From: Caccoplasma sp905210875
GTDB lineage: Bacteria > Bacteroidota > Bacteroidia > Bacteroidales > UBA11471
Direction of reading: 5' to 3'
NCBI GenBank assembly: GCA_963931635.1
Contig: OZ007034.1
Coordinates: forward strand, 310,001-374,000
Length of the DNA: 64,000 nucleotides
Positions within the stretch are counted from its first letter, which is position 1. Each line of letters begins with the position of its first letter. Of this stretch, positions 1 to 8,373 are shown one piece after another. Under the pieces are notes generated by a model that worked only from the letters and a program-made list of their open reading frames with translations, was not told the DNA's origin and made no database searches. The translations under genes and the position numbers were made by a program.

Positions 1-1
1 A

Positions 2-427
2 GAAGCCGACAAGGACAAAGAATCGGAAGAAGAACCGATGAAGATGCGCGACGGCTATATGGTATGGGAGGTTCCGTGGAGCCTTTCCATCAACTATTCC
101 ATCAACTACAGCTATGGCAACTTCAACAAAGAAAAGCTGGAATACGACGGCCGCATCAATCAGAACCTGAGCATATCGGGAAACATCCAACCTACCAAAA
201 ACTGGTCGTTCTCGTTCTCGGCCAGCTACAACTTCGTAACCAAACGACTGGCCTACATGAACTGTAACATTACCCGAGACCTGCACTGTTGGTCGATGAG
301 TGCCAGCCTCATTCCTGTCGGAGCCTTCAAATCCTACAATTTCAGCATACGGGTAAAATCGTCCATACTCAGCGACTTGAAGTACGACAAGAGCGGCAAC
401 TCCTACGATGCCCTCGACTGGTATTAA
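2..427 (+). CDS. LptD-like LPS assembly outer-membrane protein, C-terminal end (partial)
   Basis: The reading frame is open from the first complete codon at the window edge and stops at 427, giving the last 141 residues. The fragment starts with an acidic linker (EADKDKESEEE) and continues with alternating polar and hydrophobic strands typical of an outer-membrane beta barrel. It includes the stretch TRDLHCWSMSASLIPVG and, near the end, KSSILSDLKYDK, which I recognise from the end of the large Bacteroidetes LptD/OstA-like proteins that insert lipopolysaccharide into the outer leaflet. The assignment rests on this tail only; the periplasmic domain lies outside the window. No terminator is visible before galE, but galE has its own promoter. 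Confidence 0.6.
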   Translation, partial: EADKDKESEEEPMKMRDGYMVWEVPWSLSINYSINYSYGNFNKEKLEYDGRINQNLSISGNIQPTKNWSFSFSASYNFVTKRLAYMNCNITRDLHCWSMSASLIPVGAFKSYNFSIRVKSSILSDLKYDKSGNSYDALDWY

Positions 428-475
428 AAGCTGCACAATTTATGCGACGAGGCTTTGAAAAAAAACTTCTACCCC

Positions 476-506
476 TTGCCCACATTCTCATCAATTATTA
501 ATTTTG
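476..506 (+). promoter_or_regulatory. Bacteroidetes-type promoter of galE
   Basis: A -33 TTG at 476-478 is followed by exactly 20 bases and a -7 TAATTTTG at 499-506, matching the TTG/TAnnTTTG consensus of the Bacteroidetes primary sigma factor. A start near 513 leaves a leader of about 20 bases before the ATG at 534. It also shows that an upstream in-frame TTG at 504 lies inside the promoter and cannot be the start codon. Confidence 0.7.
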
Positions 507-533
507 TGGGAACAACATTTCTACCCTATCCCC

Positions 534-1568
534 ATGAAAGCAAAAATATTGGTTACCGGTGGAGCCGGATACATCGGGTCTCACACCACAGTTGAGCTTC
601 AAAATGCCGGCTACGAGGTCGTCATCCTCGACAACCTCTCCAACTCCAACGCCGAAGTCATCGACGGCATCGAACGCATTACCGGCATACGTCCGGCCTT
701 TGAAAAAATGGATATGCAAGACAAGGAGGCACTCCGCCGGCTCTTTGAGAAACATAAAGGAATCAAAGGTGTTATCAACTTTGCAGCCAGCAAAGCGGTA
801 GGTGAGTCGGTAAAGAAACCGCTACTCTATTACCGCAACAACCTCGTAACGATGCTTAACCTGCTCGATCTCATGCCTGAATATGGGGTTGAAGCCCTTG
901 TTTTCTCATCGTCGTGCACTGTCTACGGGCAACCCGATGTCCTTCCGGTCGACGAGACGGCACCGATAAAACCGGCTCTCTCGCCCTACGGCAACACCAA
1001 GCAGATATGCGAAGAAATCATCACCGACACGATACACGCCGGAGCCCCCTTCAAGTCGATACTGCTGCGCTACTTCAACCCCATCGGTGCCCACCCCAGC
1101 GCCGAAATAGGTGAGCTTCCGCTTGGAACGCCGCAGAATCTCCTGCCCTACATCACTCAGACGGCTATCGGTGTGCGGGAACAACTCAGCGTCTTCGGCG
1201 ACGACTATGATACACCCGATGGCTCCTGCATACGCGACTACATCTACGTGGTCGATTTGGCAAAAGCACATGTAAAAGCCATCGAACGAATGTTGGAAAA
1301 CAAAAGCCAGGACAACGTTGAAATTTTCAACCTGGGAACCGGAAAAGGTGTTTCGGTACTCGAACTTATTCACACCTTTGAAGAGGCAACCGGCGTAAAA
1401 CTCCGCTACAAAATCGCCGGTCGGCGCGAAGGCGACATCACCCAGGTATGGGCCGACCCTAGAAAAGCCAATACTGTATTGGGCTGGAAAGCCGAGACGT
1501 CTCTTGCCGATACTTTGAAATCGGCATGGAACTGGCAACTTCACCTGCGTGAAAAAGGTATCATGTAA
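534..1568 (+). CDS. galE: UDP-glucose 4-epimerase
   Basis: 344 residues, the usual GalE length. The extended short-chain dehydrogenase fold is evident: the NAD-binding loop GGAGYIGS is at residues 8-15, and the catalytic Tyr-Lys pair is in SPYGNTK. The C-terminal part has the typical RYFNPIGAHPS and RDYIYVVDLAKAH substrate-site segments. The enzyme interconverts UDP-glucose and UDP-galactose in the cytoplasm (Leloir pathway) and supplies galactose for surface polysaccharides. I chose the ATG at 534 because the protein then begins MKAKILVTGG as in the family. A strong hairpin follows, so it is probably monocistronic. Confidence 0.95.
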   Translation: MKAKILVTGGAGYIGSHTTVELQNAGYEVVILDNLSNSNAEVIDGIERITGIRPAFEKMDMQDKEALRRLFEKHKGIKGVINFAASKAVGESVKKPLLYYRNNLVTMLNLLDLMPEYGVEALVFSSSCTVYGQPDVLPVDETAPIKPALSPYGNTKQICEEIITDTIHAGAPFKSILLRYFNPIGAHPSAEIGELPLGTPQNLLPYITQTAIGVREQLSVFGDDYDTPDGSCIRDYIYVVDLAKAHVKAIERMLENKSQDNVEIFNLGTGKGVSVLELIHTFEEATGVKLRYKIAGRREGDITQVWADPRKANTVLGWKAETSLADTLKSAWNWQLHLREKGIM

Positions 1569-1592
1569 ATAAATCCTCCCCCAATAAATCTA

Positions 1593-1632
1593 ACAGAGAG
1601 GGCGACTCCGCATGCGGGGTCGCCCTCTCTGT
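1593..1632 (+). terminator. Hairpin terminator after galE
   Basis: An inverted repeat with a 14-bp perfect stem (acagagagggcgac pairing with gtcgccctctctgt) starts 25 bases after the galE stop. The T-run is short (gttta), but the stem is strong and sits between galE and the perR promoter. Confidence 0.75.
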
Positions 1633-1690
1633 TTATCCGCCGCTCTAATTAACAATATATAACTCATTATTTTCTTATAATATTTTTTAC

Positions 1691-1714
1691 ATTAGAATTA
1701 TTCTAATATATTTG
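1691..1714 (+). promoter_or_regulatory. Per-box-like operator overlapping the perR promoter
   Basis: Positions 1691-1707 form a perfect inverted repeat, ATTAGAAT-T-ATTCTAAT, like the Per/Fur boxes of Gram-positive and other bacteria. The last base overlaps the -7 element TATATTTG at 1707-1714, so a bound repressor would sit between the -33 and -7 regions. No good -33 TTG is present. Transcription would begin around 1721, about 11 bases before the TTG start codon of the regulator. This is the expected layout for peroxide-responsive autoregulation of perR-rbr. Confidence 0.75.
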
Positions 1715-1731
1715 CAGAAAGAAATTGACCG

Positions 1732-2154
1732 TTGAGCGACAACGACATCATAAGGAAGTTCAGAGAAAAGGGGCTGCGGCTCACTCCACAACGCATGAGC
1801 GTCTACCGGGTTTTGTGTGAATTGCATCACCCGACGGCCGAGGAGGTATGGGAACAGGTGCATAAACTGACACCCGCCATAACCGTGGCGACGGTCTACA
1901 ACACCCTCGAAAAATTGGTGACATCGGGGCTGATAGAAAAAGTTTTCACCTTGGACAATAAAATGTATTTCGATGCCGATACGCACCCCCATCATCACCT
2001 ATATGACAATCGCACTCACTGTATCAGCGATATCGAAGAGAGTGGACTTTCTGAACTGATACGCAAACATATAAAAGGCATTGAAACCCTTAAAAACTTT
2101 GAGTTGCAAGACATAAAAATACAACTCATAGGACATTACAATACCGAAAAATAG
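1732..2154 (+). CDS. perR: Fur-family peroxide-responsive repressor (PerR-like)
   Basis: 140 residues. The N-terminal winged helix (about 1-80) has the Fur-family core RLTPQRMSVYRVL and ATVYNTLEKL. The C-terminal half carries the metal-sensing run DTHPHHHLYD. The CxxC structural-zinc pairs of many Fur/PerR proteins are missing; only one Cys follows the His cluster. The start appears to be TTG at 1732: no ATG or GTG fits, and the predicted transcript starts only about 11 bases upstream. It directly precedes rubrerythrin with a 30-base gap and has a Per-box-like palindrome over its promoter. It is therefore most likely a peroxide sensor controlling its own operon. Fur or Zur specificity cannot be excluded from sequence alone. 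Confidence 0.8.
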   Translation: MSDNDIIRKFREKGLRLTPQRMSVYRVLCELHHPTAEEVWEQVHKLTPAITVATVYNTLEKLVTSGLIEKVFTLDNKMYFDADTHPHHHLYDNRTHCISDIEESGLSELIRKHIKGIETLKNFELQDIKIQLIGHYNTEK

Positions 2155-2184
2155 AAATTATTACTCACCCAAACACTTACTGTT

Positions 2185-2760
2185 ATGAAAAGCATCAAAG
2201 GTACAAAGACCGAACAGAACCTGCTGAAATCGTTTGCAGGAGAATCACAGGCCAGAGGCCGTTACGTATATTTTGCCAGCATCGCCAAGAAAGAGGGCTA
2301 CGAACAGATTGCCGCCATCTTCAACGAAACGGCCGAACAGGAAAAAGAACACGCCAAGAGATTCTTCAAATTCCTCGAAGGCGGTATGGTTGAAATTACA
2401 GCTTCCTTCCCGGCAGGTATTCTCTCGACTACTATCGAAAATCTGAAAGCAGCTGCCGCCGGAGAGAACGAAGAGTGGAGCGAACTCTATCCCGAATTTG
2501 CAAAAGTGGCCGACGAAGAAGGCTTTCCGCAGATTGCCGAAACCTGGCGCCGCATAGCTACCGTAGAGGCAGGTCATGAAGAACGCTACCTCAAACTCTA
2601 CCAACGCATGGTCGACGGCACTGTATTTGCCGACGAAGAAGAGATAGAGTGGCAATGCCGCAACTGCGGATACATACACAAAGGGAAGAAAGCCCCCGAA
2701 ATGTGCCCGGCATGCCAACACCCGAAAGCTTACTTCGAACGTAAGAAAAACAATTACTAA
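2185..2760 (+). CDS. rbr: Rubrerythrin
   Basis: 191 residues, the normal rubrerythrin size. Residues 1-145 form the ferritin-like diiron domain, with ligand helices marked by GESQARGRY, ETAEQEKEHAKRF and VEAGHEERY. The C-terminal rubredoxin-like domain has CRNCGY (Cys158, Cys161) and CPACQHP (Cys174, Cys177) to hold one iron. The protein reduces hydrogen peroxide to water in the cytoplasm of anaerobes, using electrons from rubredoxin or NADH. It lies 30 bases after perR with no promoter between, so the two are probably one transcript induced by peroxide. Confidence 0.95.
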   Translation: MKSIKGTKTEQNLLKSFAGESQARGRYVYFASIAKKEGYEQIAAIFNETAEQEKEHAKRFFKFLEGGMVEITASFPAGILSTTIENLKAAAAGENEEWSELYPEFAKVADEEGFPQIAETWRRIATVEAGHEERYLKLYQRMVDGTVFADEEEIEWQCRNCGYIHKGKKAPEMCPACQHPKAYFERKKNNY

Positions 2761-2770
2761 ACGAGGTAGT

Positions 2771-2793
2771 GGTCAGGCGATTTCCTCCTGACC
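2771..2793 (+). terminator. Possible weak terminator after rbr
   Basis: GGTCAGG and CCTGACC form a 7-bp stem with a 9-base loop shortly after the rbr stop. There is no T-run, so it may only protect the 3' end; the strong hairpin at 2925-2954 could end the transcript instead. Confidence 0.35.
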
Positions 2794-2924
2794 CTGCAAA
2801 ACGAGTATTTTTCAACTCAAACAGCCCAAGGGTCGCCGATCGACAGGCAACGCGGCTCTGCAAGCAAAGGCCTTCGGGCCGGAAGTATGCCTGTCAAAGG
2901 TAAAAAGATTGTTTATTCAAAGGA

Positions 2925-2954
2925 AGGGCGGCCGCTTTACAAAGCGGCCGCCCT
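2925..2954. terminator. Hairpin between rbr and rpiB, probably bidirectional
   Basis: AGGGCGGCCGCTT pairs perfectly with its complement around a 4-base loop (13-bp stem). It lies 22 bases beyond the rpiB stop on the minus strand and downstream of rbr on the plus strand, so it can serve both convergent transcripts. Flanking T-runs are short. Confidence 0.65.
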
Positions 2955-2976
2955 CAATCTATATCAATGAAACAGA

Positions 2977-3429
2977 TTATTTTACAGCAATCTTATCGAT
3001 GCGACGCTGATGACGGCCGCCCTCAAACGAGGTAGAAAAGAACGCCTCCAAGATAGCACGAGCTGTTTCATGGTCGATAAACCTGCCCGGCATCACACAC
3101 ACATTGGCATCGTTGTGCTGGCGGGCCAGACGAGCAATTTCCTCAATCCAACAAAGGGCGGCTCGTATCCCCTGATGCTTATTCAAAGTAATGTTAATAC
3201 CATTGCCACTTCCACAAACCGCCACTCCGGGATAGCACTCGCCTTTTTCAATGGCAATGGCCAAAGGGTGAGCAAAATCGGGATAATCACAACTCTCAGT
3301 CGAATAGGTTCCGAAATCACGATAGGGAATGCCCCTGTCGGTCAACCAGGAAGCGACAAACTGTTTCAACTCATAGCCGGCATGGTCACTGGCCAAACCC
3401 ACCGGGACACCGGGCTTCAAAATACTCAT
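2977..3429 (-). CDS. rpiB: Ribose-5-phosphate isomerase B
   Basis: 150 residues from the ATG at 3429; a TTG six bases upstream is less likely. It shows the RpiB/LacAB signature: SDHAGYELK near the N-terminus, the active-site cysteine loop CGSGNGI, the HNDANVCVMPGRF segment, and the C-terminal GGRHQRRIDKI. The enzyme interconverts ribose-5-phosphate and ribulose-5-phosphate in the non-oxidative pentose phosphate pathway. It stands alone with its own promoter. In many Bacteroidales a transketolase gene sits next to rpiB, but none does here. Confidence 0.93.
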   Translation of the reverse strand: MSILKPGVPVGLASDHAGYELKQFVASWLTDRGIPYRDFGTYSTESCDYPDFAHPLAIAIEKGECYPGVAVCGSGNGINITLNKHQGIRAALCWIEEIARLARQHNDANVCVMPGRFIDHETARAILEAFFSTSFEGGRHQRRIDKIAVK

Positions 3430-3484
3430 AATCAAGATTTTTTAATAATACTTACAAAAATCTTTTTGGCTATACTTTCTTTCA

Positions 3485-3515
3485 CAAAGGTAGACGATAA
3501 CACGCATATAACCAA
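3485..3515 (-). promoter_or_regulatory. Bacteroidetes-type promoter of rpiB
   Basis: On the minus strand, a -33 TTG (3513-3515) is followed by exactly 20 bases and a -7 TACCTTTG (3485-3492). The start would fall near 3478, giving a leader of about 50 bases before the ATG at 3429. Confidence 0.7.
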
Positions 3516-3598
3516 GAAAAACGACATTTTATCACAAATTACAGCCAATCGAAGAGATTTAATCCCTCCTCAAAACAGTATTACAGAAAAGTTTTCAC

Positions 3599-3606
3599 TA
3601 TCTTTG
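3599..3606 (+). promoter_or_regulatory. Possible -7 element upstream of the AsmA-family gene
   Basis: TATCTTTG at 3599-3606 matches TAnnTTTG and lies 36 bases before the ATG at 3643. No TTG is seen at the right distance upstream, so the call is tentative. Confidence 0.4.
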
Positions 3607-3642
3607 AGTCGTGCAACAACTATTCTTGAAAAACCGGTTATC

Positions 3643-6288
3643 ATGAAAACATTTCTGAAAATTTTAGCTGTCATCGTCGTAATCATCGTAGCACTGCTCA
3701 TAGCCATACCCTTGATACTAAAAGGCAAACTGGCCGACATCGTAAAAGCCGAAGCTAACAAAATGCTTAATGCCCGCCTCGACTTTGAAGAACTCGACAT
3801 CAGCCTGCTGCGCAACTTTCCCCAAGCTACTCTGGTTTTGAAGAATCTGTCACTCATAGGGGTAGACGAATTCGAAGGTGATACACTGGCTGCCGCCGAC
3901 GAAGTAGCTGCGGCCGTCAACCTGATGAGCCTTTTCGGCGACACAGGCTATGAAATCACCTACGTCACCCTCGACCGTCCCACTGTACACGCCATCGTCC
4001 ACTCGGGCGGTGCTGTAAATTGGGACATCGTCAAAGCCGACAACTCAGCCGCCGAAGAAAGCGCTGACAGTACATCAAGTACCGGTGCTTTTGATCTACA
4101 ACTGCGAAAATTCCGCATCACCGACGCTTGCCTCTCCTATACCGACGAAGCCTCAAACATGGCTTTCTCCACTGGAAAACTCAACCTGGCCCTCACCGGA
4201 AAACTGAGTGGACTGGAAACAGCCTTGCAATGCAAAGCCTTAATACAAAACATCGACATGAGCATGGAGGGAGTCAGCTACCTGCACAACGCCGAATTGG
4301 AGGCCGACATGAAACTGATAGCTGACCTCAACAACTACACCTTCACGCTGGACGAAAACCGCCTGCGGCTCAACGCCATCGAAACGACGCTCGACGGCTG
4401 GGTGGCCATGCCCGACACCAGCATCGACATGGACATCAGACTCTCCACCCCGAAAATCAATTTCAAGGATATTCTGTCGATGATTCCGGCTATTTACCAA
4501 AACAACTTTGCCGACTTACAGACCTCGGGTAACGTATCGCTCACCGCCGAAGCAAAGGGACGCCTTGATGCCAGCACGCTCCCGGCCTTTACCGTAGCTC
4601 TCGACGTAGACAAGGCCCGAGTCTTCTACACCGGCATGCCCCGTTCGGTCGACGACATCGACATTGCCCTGCGAGTGGCCAACAACGGTGGCGACCTCGA
4701 CCAGACAACCATCGATATAAACACATTCAAATTCACATTTGCCGAGAATCCCTTTGCCCTGTCACTTCATGCTTCCCACCCGATATCGGATCTGCAATTT
4801 GAAGCCTCGGCCAACGGCACCATCGATCTTGGAAAAATCGAGGAAATCTATCCCCTGGGCGACTCTATCACCCTAAGCGGCGTCATCACCACCGACATCA
4901 CACTCGACGGCCGTATGTCGGACATTGAAAAGAAAAATTACCAAAACATAAAGGGAGAGGGCAACCTGTCGATAACACAGATGAACCTGTCGCTCACTGG
5001 CCTCCCTCCCATCGTCGTCGCACAAGCCGATGCGCACATAACGCCTGAGGCCATGAACCTATCCCGCTTTGACCTCACCGTAGGCCGAAGTGATTTGCAA
5101 GCGACGGGAAAGATAAGCAACTACCTGCCCTACGTCATGGCTGGCGGAACACTGCAAGGCAACCTCTCGCTCTCGTCGTCGCAACTCGACCTCAACGAGT
5201 TTCTGACAACAGAAGATACCCCCGACAGCAACGCCGCAGCCGACAGCGCAGCTACCGATACCACCTCGCTCAGCGTCTTTATCGTTCCTGAGAATCTGAA
5301 CCTCTCCATGCAGGCCCGCATCAAGAAAATAATTTTCGACAACATGACACTGGGTAATTTTACCGGGAAAGTCTCGGTCAAAAACGGGACAGCCTCGCTG
5401 GACGGCATTTCAGTAGATGCCCTCGGCGGAAACATTTCGGCCAGCGGTTCATACAGCACCGCATCGTCGACAACCTCACCGCTGGTTTCCCTCGCACTGG
5501 GCATCAAGGAGGCTTCGTTCAAAGAGACCTTTGAACAACTCGACTTCGTTCAACAACTGGTGCCACTCTTTGCCAAGACCGGCGGAAACTATTCAATCAG
5601 CGCCAACCTCGACACACGCCTCGACTCACAGATGTCGCCCATACTCAACAGCCTCACGGCCAAAGGTTCCCTGCAATCGAAAAATATCGAGATACAGAAC
5701 CTCGAAGTCTTTGACCTGCTGGCCAACCTGTTGAAAAACGACAAGTTGCGCAAAGTCGAAGCCAAAGACATCGATATACGTTTTGCCATTACCGACGGAC
5801 GGGTACAGACCTCACCGTTTGACCTGAAAATAGGCAATACGAAACTTACCCTCTCGGGCTCGACAGGTCTCGACCAGAGCATCGACTATACGGCCCTCAT
5901 CGACCTCAGCAAAGAGAAGGTCATCAGCGACTACGTAGGCATTGTCGAAGCCCGCATAGGCGGCACCTTCGCCAAACCGACCATCGACATCGACACCGAA
6001 TCGCTCGTGAAACAGGCCGTCACCAACAAGGTTGTCGAGGCCATTGCCGGAAAAGGCACCACTGAAGAGCAGGTGGCCAACATCAGACAGAAAGCCGAAG
6101 AGGCCGGGCGCCTTTTGGTAGAGACCGCCGAACGTGAAGGCGAGAAACTGGTCGAGAAAGCCTCGAACCCCCTGGCCAAGATAGCCGCCAAAGCCGCCAA
6201 AACAAAAATGGTAGAAGAGGCCCAGAAACAGGCAGCCCGGCTGGCCGACGAAGCCGAAGCACAAATACGCAAGTTGAAAGGGGAATAA
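3643..6288 (+). CDS. AsmA-family envelope protein
   Basis: 881 residues. One N-terminal membrane anchor (about residues 4-26, LKILAVIVVIIVALLIAIPL) is followed by a long beta-rich periplasmic region. The segment DFEELDISLLRNFPQATLVLKNLSL is typical of the AsmA N-terminal domain, and the AsmA_2 C-terminal domain is near 650-800. The last 80 residues are Ala/Glu/Lys-rich, likely helical. Family members are thought to bridge inner and outer membrane and move phospholipid; the exact role here is unknown. The frame is open far upstream through the antisense of rpiB, but the ATG at 3643 is the right start because the signal-anchor begins there. No partner gene is adjacent. Confidence 0.8.
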   Translation: MKTFLKILAVIVVIIVALLIAIPLILKGKLADIVKAEANKMLNARLDFEELDISLLRNFPQATLVLKNLSLIGVDEFEGDTLAAADEVAAAVNLMSLFGDTGYEITYVTLDRPTVHAIVHSGGAVNWDIVKADNSAAEESADSTSSTGAFDLQLRKFRITDACLSYTDEASNMAFSTGKLNLALTGKLSGLETALQCKALIQNIDMSMEGVSYLHNAELEADMKLIADLNNYTFTLDENRLRLNAIETTLDGWVAMPDTSIDMDIRLSTPKINFKDILSMIPAIYQNNFADLQTSGNVSLTAEAKGRLDASTLPAFTVALDVDKARVFYTGMPRSVDDIDIALRVANNGGDLDQTTIDINTFKFTFAENPFALSLHASHPISDLQFEASANGTIDLGKIEEIYPLGDSITLSGVITTDITLDGRMSDIEKKNYQNIKGEGNLSITQMNLSLTGLPPIVVAQADAHITPEAMNLSRFDLTVGRSDLQATGKISNYLPYVMAGGTLQGNLSLSSSQLDLNEFLTTEDTPDSNAAADSAATDTTSLSVFIVPENLNLSMQARIKKIIFDNMTLGNFTGKVSVKNGTASLDGISVDALGGNISASGSYSTASSTTSPLVSLALGIKEASFKETFEQLDFVQQLVPLFAKTGGNYSISANLDTRLDSQMSPILNSLTAKGSLQSKNIEIQNLEVFDLLANLLKNDKLRKVEAKDIDIRFAITDGRVQTSPFDLKIGNTKLTLSGSTGLDQSIDYTALIDLSKEKVISDYVGIVEARIGGTFAKPTIDIDTESLVKQAVTNKVVEAIAGKGTTEEQVANIRQKAEEAGRLLVETAEREGEKLVEKASNPLAKIAAKAAKTKMVEEAQKQAARLADEAEAQIRKLKGE

Positions 6289-6359
6289 CCATGCAAAGAG
6301 GCGAAGTGTCCTTTTATGCAAAAAAGGGTAAAAGGGGGTCGCATTTCGACTTTTATTCG

Positions 6360-6367
6360 TAGATTTG
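6360..6367 (+). promoter_or_regulatory. Possible -7 element of the pst operon
   Basis: TAGATTTG at 6360-6367 matches TAnnTTTG and lies 88 bases before the pstS ATG. No convincing TTG occurs 19-21 bases upstream, as might be expected if the promoter needs an activator such as a PhoB-like regulator. I could not recognise a Pho box. Confidence 0.45.
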
Positions 6368-6455
6368 CAAATCTTTACGCCAAATAACCGTCGGCTCCGC
6401 ACTTTAATCGAAACGGAAAAACGACAAACTAAGAACGGATAACAGATATCGGATT

Positions 6456-7436
6456 ATGAAAAAATGGTTAGCTATCGCAAGCATATTTACACTTGTAGGG
6501 ACAACAAGCTGCAAACAGCCTGCCCAATCAGGAAATAGTCAAGACACGAATATCGCATCGGGCGACACACTCACGGGCGACATCTCCCTCTCGGGTGCAT
6601 TTGCCCTCTACCCCATGGTTGTAAGATGGGCCGACGAGTTCAAGCAACTGCACCCCAACGTGCGCATCGACATATCGGGCGGTGGAGCCGGTAAAGGCAT
6701 GACAGACGCCCTGGCTCAGGTAGTCGACCTGGGTATGGTTTCGCGCGAGATATACGACGTTGAGACCGAGAAAGGCGCATTGGGATTTGCCGTTGTAAAA
6801 GATGCCGTTGTGGCAACCGTCAACGTTAAGAACCCCCACTTCGCCGAGATATGCGCCAAAGGACTGACCAAAGCCAGCGCACAAGCCTTGTGGAACAATC
6901 AATATTCCTCGTATGGAGAGTTTTTAGGAACGAATAGCGATGTGCCCGTACACGTCTACACCCGTTCCGACGCCTGCGGCGCCGCCGAGACATGGGCCTT
7001 GTGGTTTGGCAAACGGCAGGAACAGTTGCAGGGCACTGCCGTATATGGCGACCCCGGTGTATCGGCTGCCGTACAGAAAGACCGCGTAGGTATCGGCTAC
7101 AACAACATCGCCTATGCCTACGATATGCGTACCCACAAACCGTATGAGGGACTTGCTGTCATTCCCATCGACGTAAACGAGAACGGGCAAATCGACGAAG
7201 ACGAAAAATTCTACGAAAACAGCGCCGACCTTATCGCCGCCATCGGCGACGGACGCTACCCCTCACCTCCTGCCCGAGACCTTTACCTGGTCAGCAACGG
7301 CGTGCCCGAAAAACCGGCGGTGGTAGAGTTTATCAAATACGCACTCACCGAGGGTCAAAAATACGCCATCGAAACAGGATATATACCTCTGCCCGAAACA
7401 ACCATCAACGAGAGTCTGAAAAAACTCAATCCCTAA
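6456..7436 (+). CDS. pstS: Phosphate ABC transporter, substrate-binding lipoprotein (PstS-like)
   Basis: 326 residues. A signal peptide ends in a loose lipobox (GTTSC, Cys19), so the mature protein is probably lipid-anchored. The periplasmic-binding fold begins LSGAFALYPMVVRWADEF and has the glycine loop SGGGAGKGMTDAL that cups the oxyanion in PstS proteins. The second ligand loop reads RSDACGAAETWALWF rather than the common SGT form, so the exact ligand (phosphate or a related oxyanion) is not certain. It opens an operon with two permeases and an ATPase, which supports phosphate uptake. Confidence 0.85.
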   Translation: MKKWLAIASIFTLVGTTSCKQPAQSGNSQDTNIASGDTLTGDISLSGAFALYPMVVRWADEFKQLHPNVRIDISGGGAGKGMTDALAQVVDLGMVSREIYDVETEKGALGFAVVKDAVVATVNVKNPHFAEICAKGLTKASAQALWNNQYSSYGEFLGTNSDVPVHVYTRSDACGAAETWALWFGKRQEQLQGTAVYGDPGVSAAVQKDRVGIGYNNIAYAYDMRTHKPYEGLAVIPIDVNENGQIDEDEKFYENSADLIAAIGDGRYPSPPARDLYLVSNGVPEKPAVVEFIKYALTEGQKYAIETGYIPLPETTINESLKKLNP

Positions 7437-7447
7437 CGCTCCCGACG

Positions 7448-8356
7448 ATGGATTTATCGCTACTACAACGACGCATATTCAAGGATAAAGCCGCCCGATG
7501 GGTCATGCTCATCTTGACAGGGCTCTCGCTTTTTCTCCTTGTCGCCATAGGAATAGGCCTGTTTTTCAAAAGCCGCCTTATCCTCTCCGAACATTCCCTG
7601 TGGGATTTGCTCTCGGGCTCTGCCTGGAAACCGCTCAGTGGAGAATTCGGATTCCTGCCTTTTATCGTGGGAACACTTTTCGTTACCGCCCTGTCGATAG
7701 CCATAGCACTGCCCATATCGCTACTCTCGGCCATATTCCTCACCGAGTACGCCAGCTCGTGGGTAAAGCGGGTCGTATTCCCCATTTTCGACATTCTTGC
7801 GGGTATTCCCTCGGTCGTCTACGGTGTATGGGGTACCCTCATTATCGTACCCTGGATTGCCGACAAACTCGGTCCGCGCTTTGTCGACTACACCAGCGGC
7901 TACACCGTACTGGCCAGCGGCATCGTACTGGGCATCATGATACTGCCTATCCTGGTGAGCCTGCTCATCGAGATATTTACCATCGTACCGCAAGACTACC
8001 GCGAAGCATCGGCTTCGCTGGGAGCAACCAAGTGGCAGACCTGCTCGAAAGTGATTCTGCGCAAAGCCATGCCGGGTATCGTGGCCGCCGTGGTACTCTC
8101 CATATCAAAAGCCTTCGGCGAAACCATCGCCGTACTCATGGTGTGCGGCAACTACGCCGCCATACCCCGGTCGCTCTTCGACCCCTGTTACCCGCTACCG
8201 GCCCTCATCGCCAACAACTACGGCGAGATGCTGTCGCTGCCGCTTTACGAGTCGGCCCTGATGTTCGCCGCCTTCATACTATTCTTCATCATACTGGTAT
8301 TCAACATCATATCGCGCTGGATACTGCGTAATATCGAACGAAGCTACAAAATGTAA
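7448..8356 (+). CDS. pstC: Phosphate ABC transporter permease PstC
   Basis: 302 residues with about six membrane helices. The protein has the PstC-like stretch FDILAGIPSVVYGVWG and the inner-membrane permease coupling loop EASASLGATKWQT that docks on the ATPase. It starts 11 bases after pstS. Together with PstA it forms the channel of the high-affinity phosphate importer. Length and motifs are normal for the family. Confidence 0.92.
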   Translation: MDLSLLQRRIFKDKAARWVMLILTGLSLFLLVAIGIGLFFKSRLILSEHSLWDLLSGSAWKPLSGEFGFLPFIVGTLFVTALSIAIALPISLLSAIFLTEYASSWVKRVVFPIFDILAGIPSVVYGVWGTLIIVPWIADKLGPRFVDYTSGYTVLASGIVLGIMILPILVSLLIEIFTIVPQDYREASASLGATKWQTCSKVILRKAMPGIVAAVVLSISKAFGETIAVLMVCGNYAAIPRSLFDPCYPLPALIANNYGEMLSLPLYESALMFAAFILFFIILVFNIISRWILRNIERSYKM

Positions 8357-8373
8357 CCGGAGGATGCCGACCT

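Noticed and set aside
3010..3642. Upstream extension of the AsmA-family frame
   Set aside because: The first 211 codons run antisense through rpiB and its promoter. The membrane anchor and a -7 element place the true start at 3643.
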